Source: an uncultured Clostridia bacterium (GTDB taxonomy: Bacteria; Bacillota; Clostridia; Christensenellales; Aristaeellaceae). From it: 60,937 nucleotides of DNA. Within the stretch, counting starts at the first letter, position 1; each line of letters starts with the position of its first letter. Under the pieces are notes generated by a model. That model was given only the letters and a program-made list of their open reading frames with translations. It made no database searches and was not told the DNA's origin. Below, piece after piece: positions 60,635 through 60,937 of this stretch. The position numbers and the translations under genes are program-made. The stretch spans positions 1 to 60,937 of the forward strand of contig CAKUAV010000003.1 of assembly GCA_934636425.1 (NCBI GenBank), read 5' to 3'.

Positions 60635-60937
60635 AAATCCTATGGCGGCGCGGCGGTTCGGGGCGTTCGAGCGCGTGGATAATTCACGAGGGACTTACAG
60701 CGCGTCATAAAATTCCACGCACGGCGGCTGTTCCGTCCCTTCCGCGCCCAATTCCCCGATTGAGCGCCGCTGAACATTCGTAAACGCGCCCGCAATCAGT
60801 ACGAAATCCGATGGCGGCGCGGCGGTTCGGGGCGTTCGAGCGCCGTGGATAATTCACGAAGGACTTACAGCGCGTCATAAAATTCCACGCACGGCGGCTG
60901 TTCCGTCCCTTCCGCGCCCAATTCCCCGATTGAGCGC
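60635..60937. repeat. Tandem ~170 bp repeat reaching the right window edge
   Basis: The block starting at about 60642 (ATGGCGGCGCGGCGGTTCGG) recurs at 60811, an offset of 169-170 bp, with only a few changes up to the window end at 60937. Each unit contains GTGGATAATTCACG and GCGCGTCATAAAATTCC. No ORF or clear hairpin explains it. More units may lie beyond the window. Confidence 0.85.

Overview
The window looks like a G+C-rich chromosome segment from an anaerobic Firmicute of the class Clostridia, probably a gut bacterium. Evidence: the order mrnC-thyX-rlmB-yacP-sigH (a Firmicutes hallmark, with the stationary-phase/sporulation sigma factor SigH), an IspH-ribosomal protein S1 fusion (known from Clostridia), a glycyl radical enzyme with an activase, and many genes for host-type glycans. 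An assignment near Christensenellales is a guess only. No tRNA, rRNA, transposase, phage or cas gene was recognised.

Layout. 1-724: end of ileS. 822-2605 (-): pnuC and a sialidase-like gene, with a divergent AraC regulator (2996-3850). 3856-7145 (-): DHHW protein, MBOAT acyltransferase, TSUP permease. 7260-11612 (-): TPM, LemA, TelA, XpaC and TPR proteins, an envelope-stress-like set. 11819-12970 (-): YprB-like exonuclease. 13520-19301 (-): membrane protein, sigH, yacP, rlmB, thyX, mrnC, rhaB. 19445-27660 (-): LCP protein, then a five-gene operon of an ABC ATPase, a large surface protein, a MacB-type permease, a second surface protein and a ROK kinase. 27956-37904 (-): D,D-carboxypeptidase, fucosidase, ADP-ribosylglycohydrolase, TIM-barrel protein, GH2 beta-galactosidase, nagA. 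38510-40191 (-): glycyl radical activase and nitroreductase. 40425-43015 (+): MBL, GNAT and PHP proteins. 43629-46405 (-): Nudix hydrolase and glycyl radical enzyme, with a divergent AraC regulator. 47700-60587: mostly + strand housekeeping genes (secA, prfB, a TIGR01906-like membrane protein, tsaD, murG, deoC, an epimerase-like protein, a small ORF), with ispH-S1 on the - strand.

The metabolic theme is intracellular breakdown of fucose-, sialate-, galactose- and GlcNAc-containing oligosaccharides. The glycosidases have no signal peptide, and no sugar importer is visible.

The non-coding part is unusually rich. It holds (i) a dispersed multi-hairpin element (family A, five copies) whose stems vary compensatorily and whose copies often lie between imperfect direct repeats; (ii) a 166-168 bp MITE-like palindromic element (family B, two copies) with terminal inverted repeats; (iii) a short shared segment (family C, two copies); (iv) a degenerate, cas-less CRISPR array of type I-C appearance with a duplicated spacer; (v) a cluster of six DnaA-box-like sites downstream of tsaD; and (vi) a tandem 170 bp repeat at the right edge. 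Families A and B are the best candidates for something undescribed.
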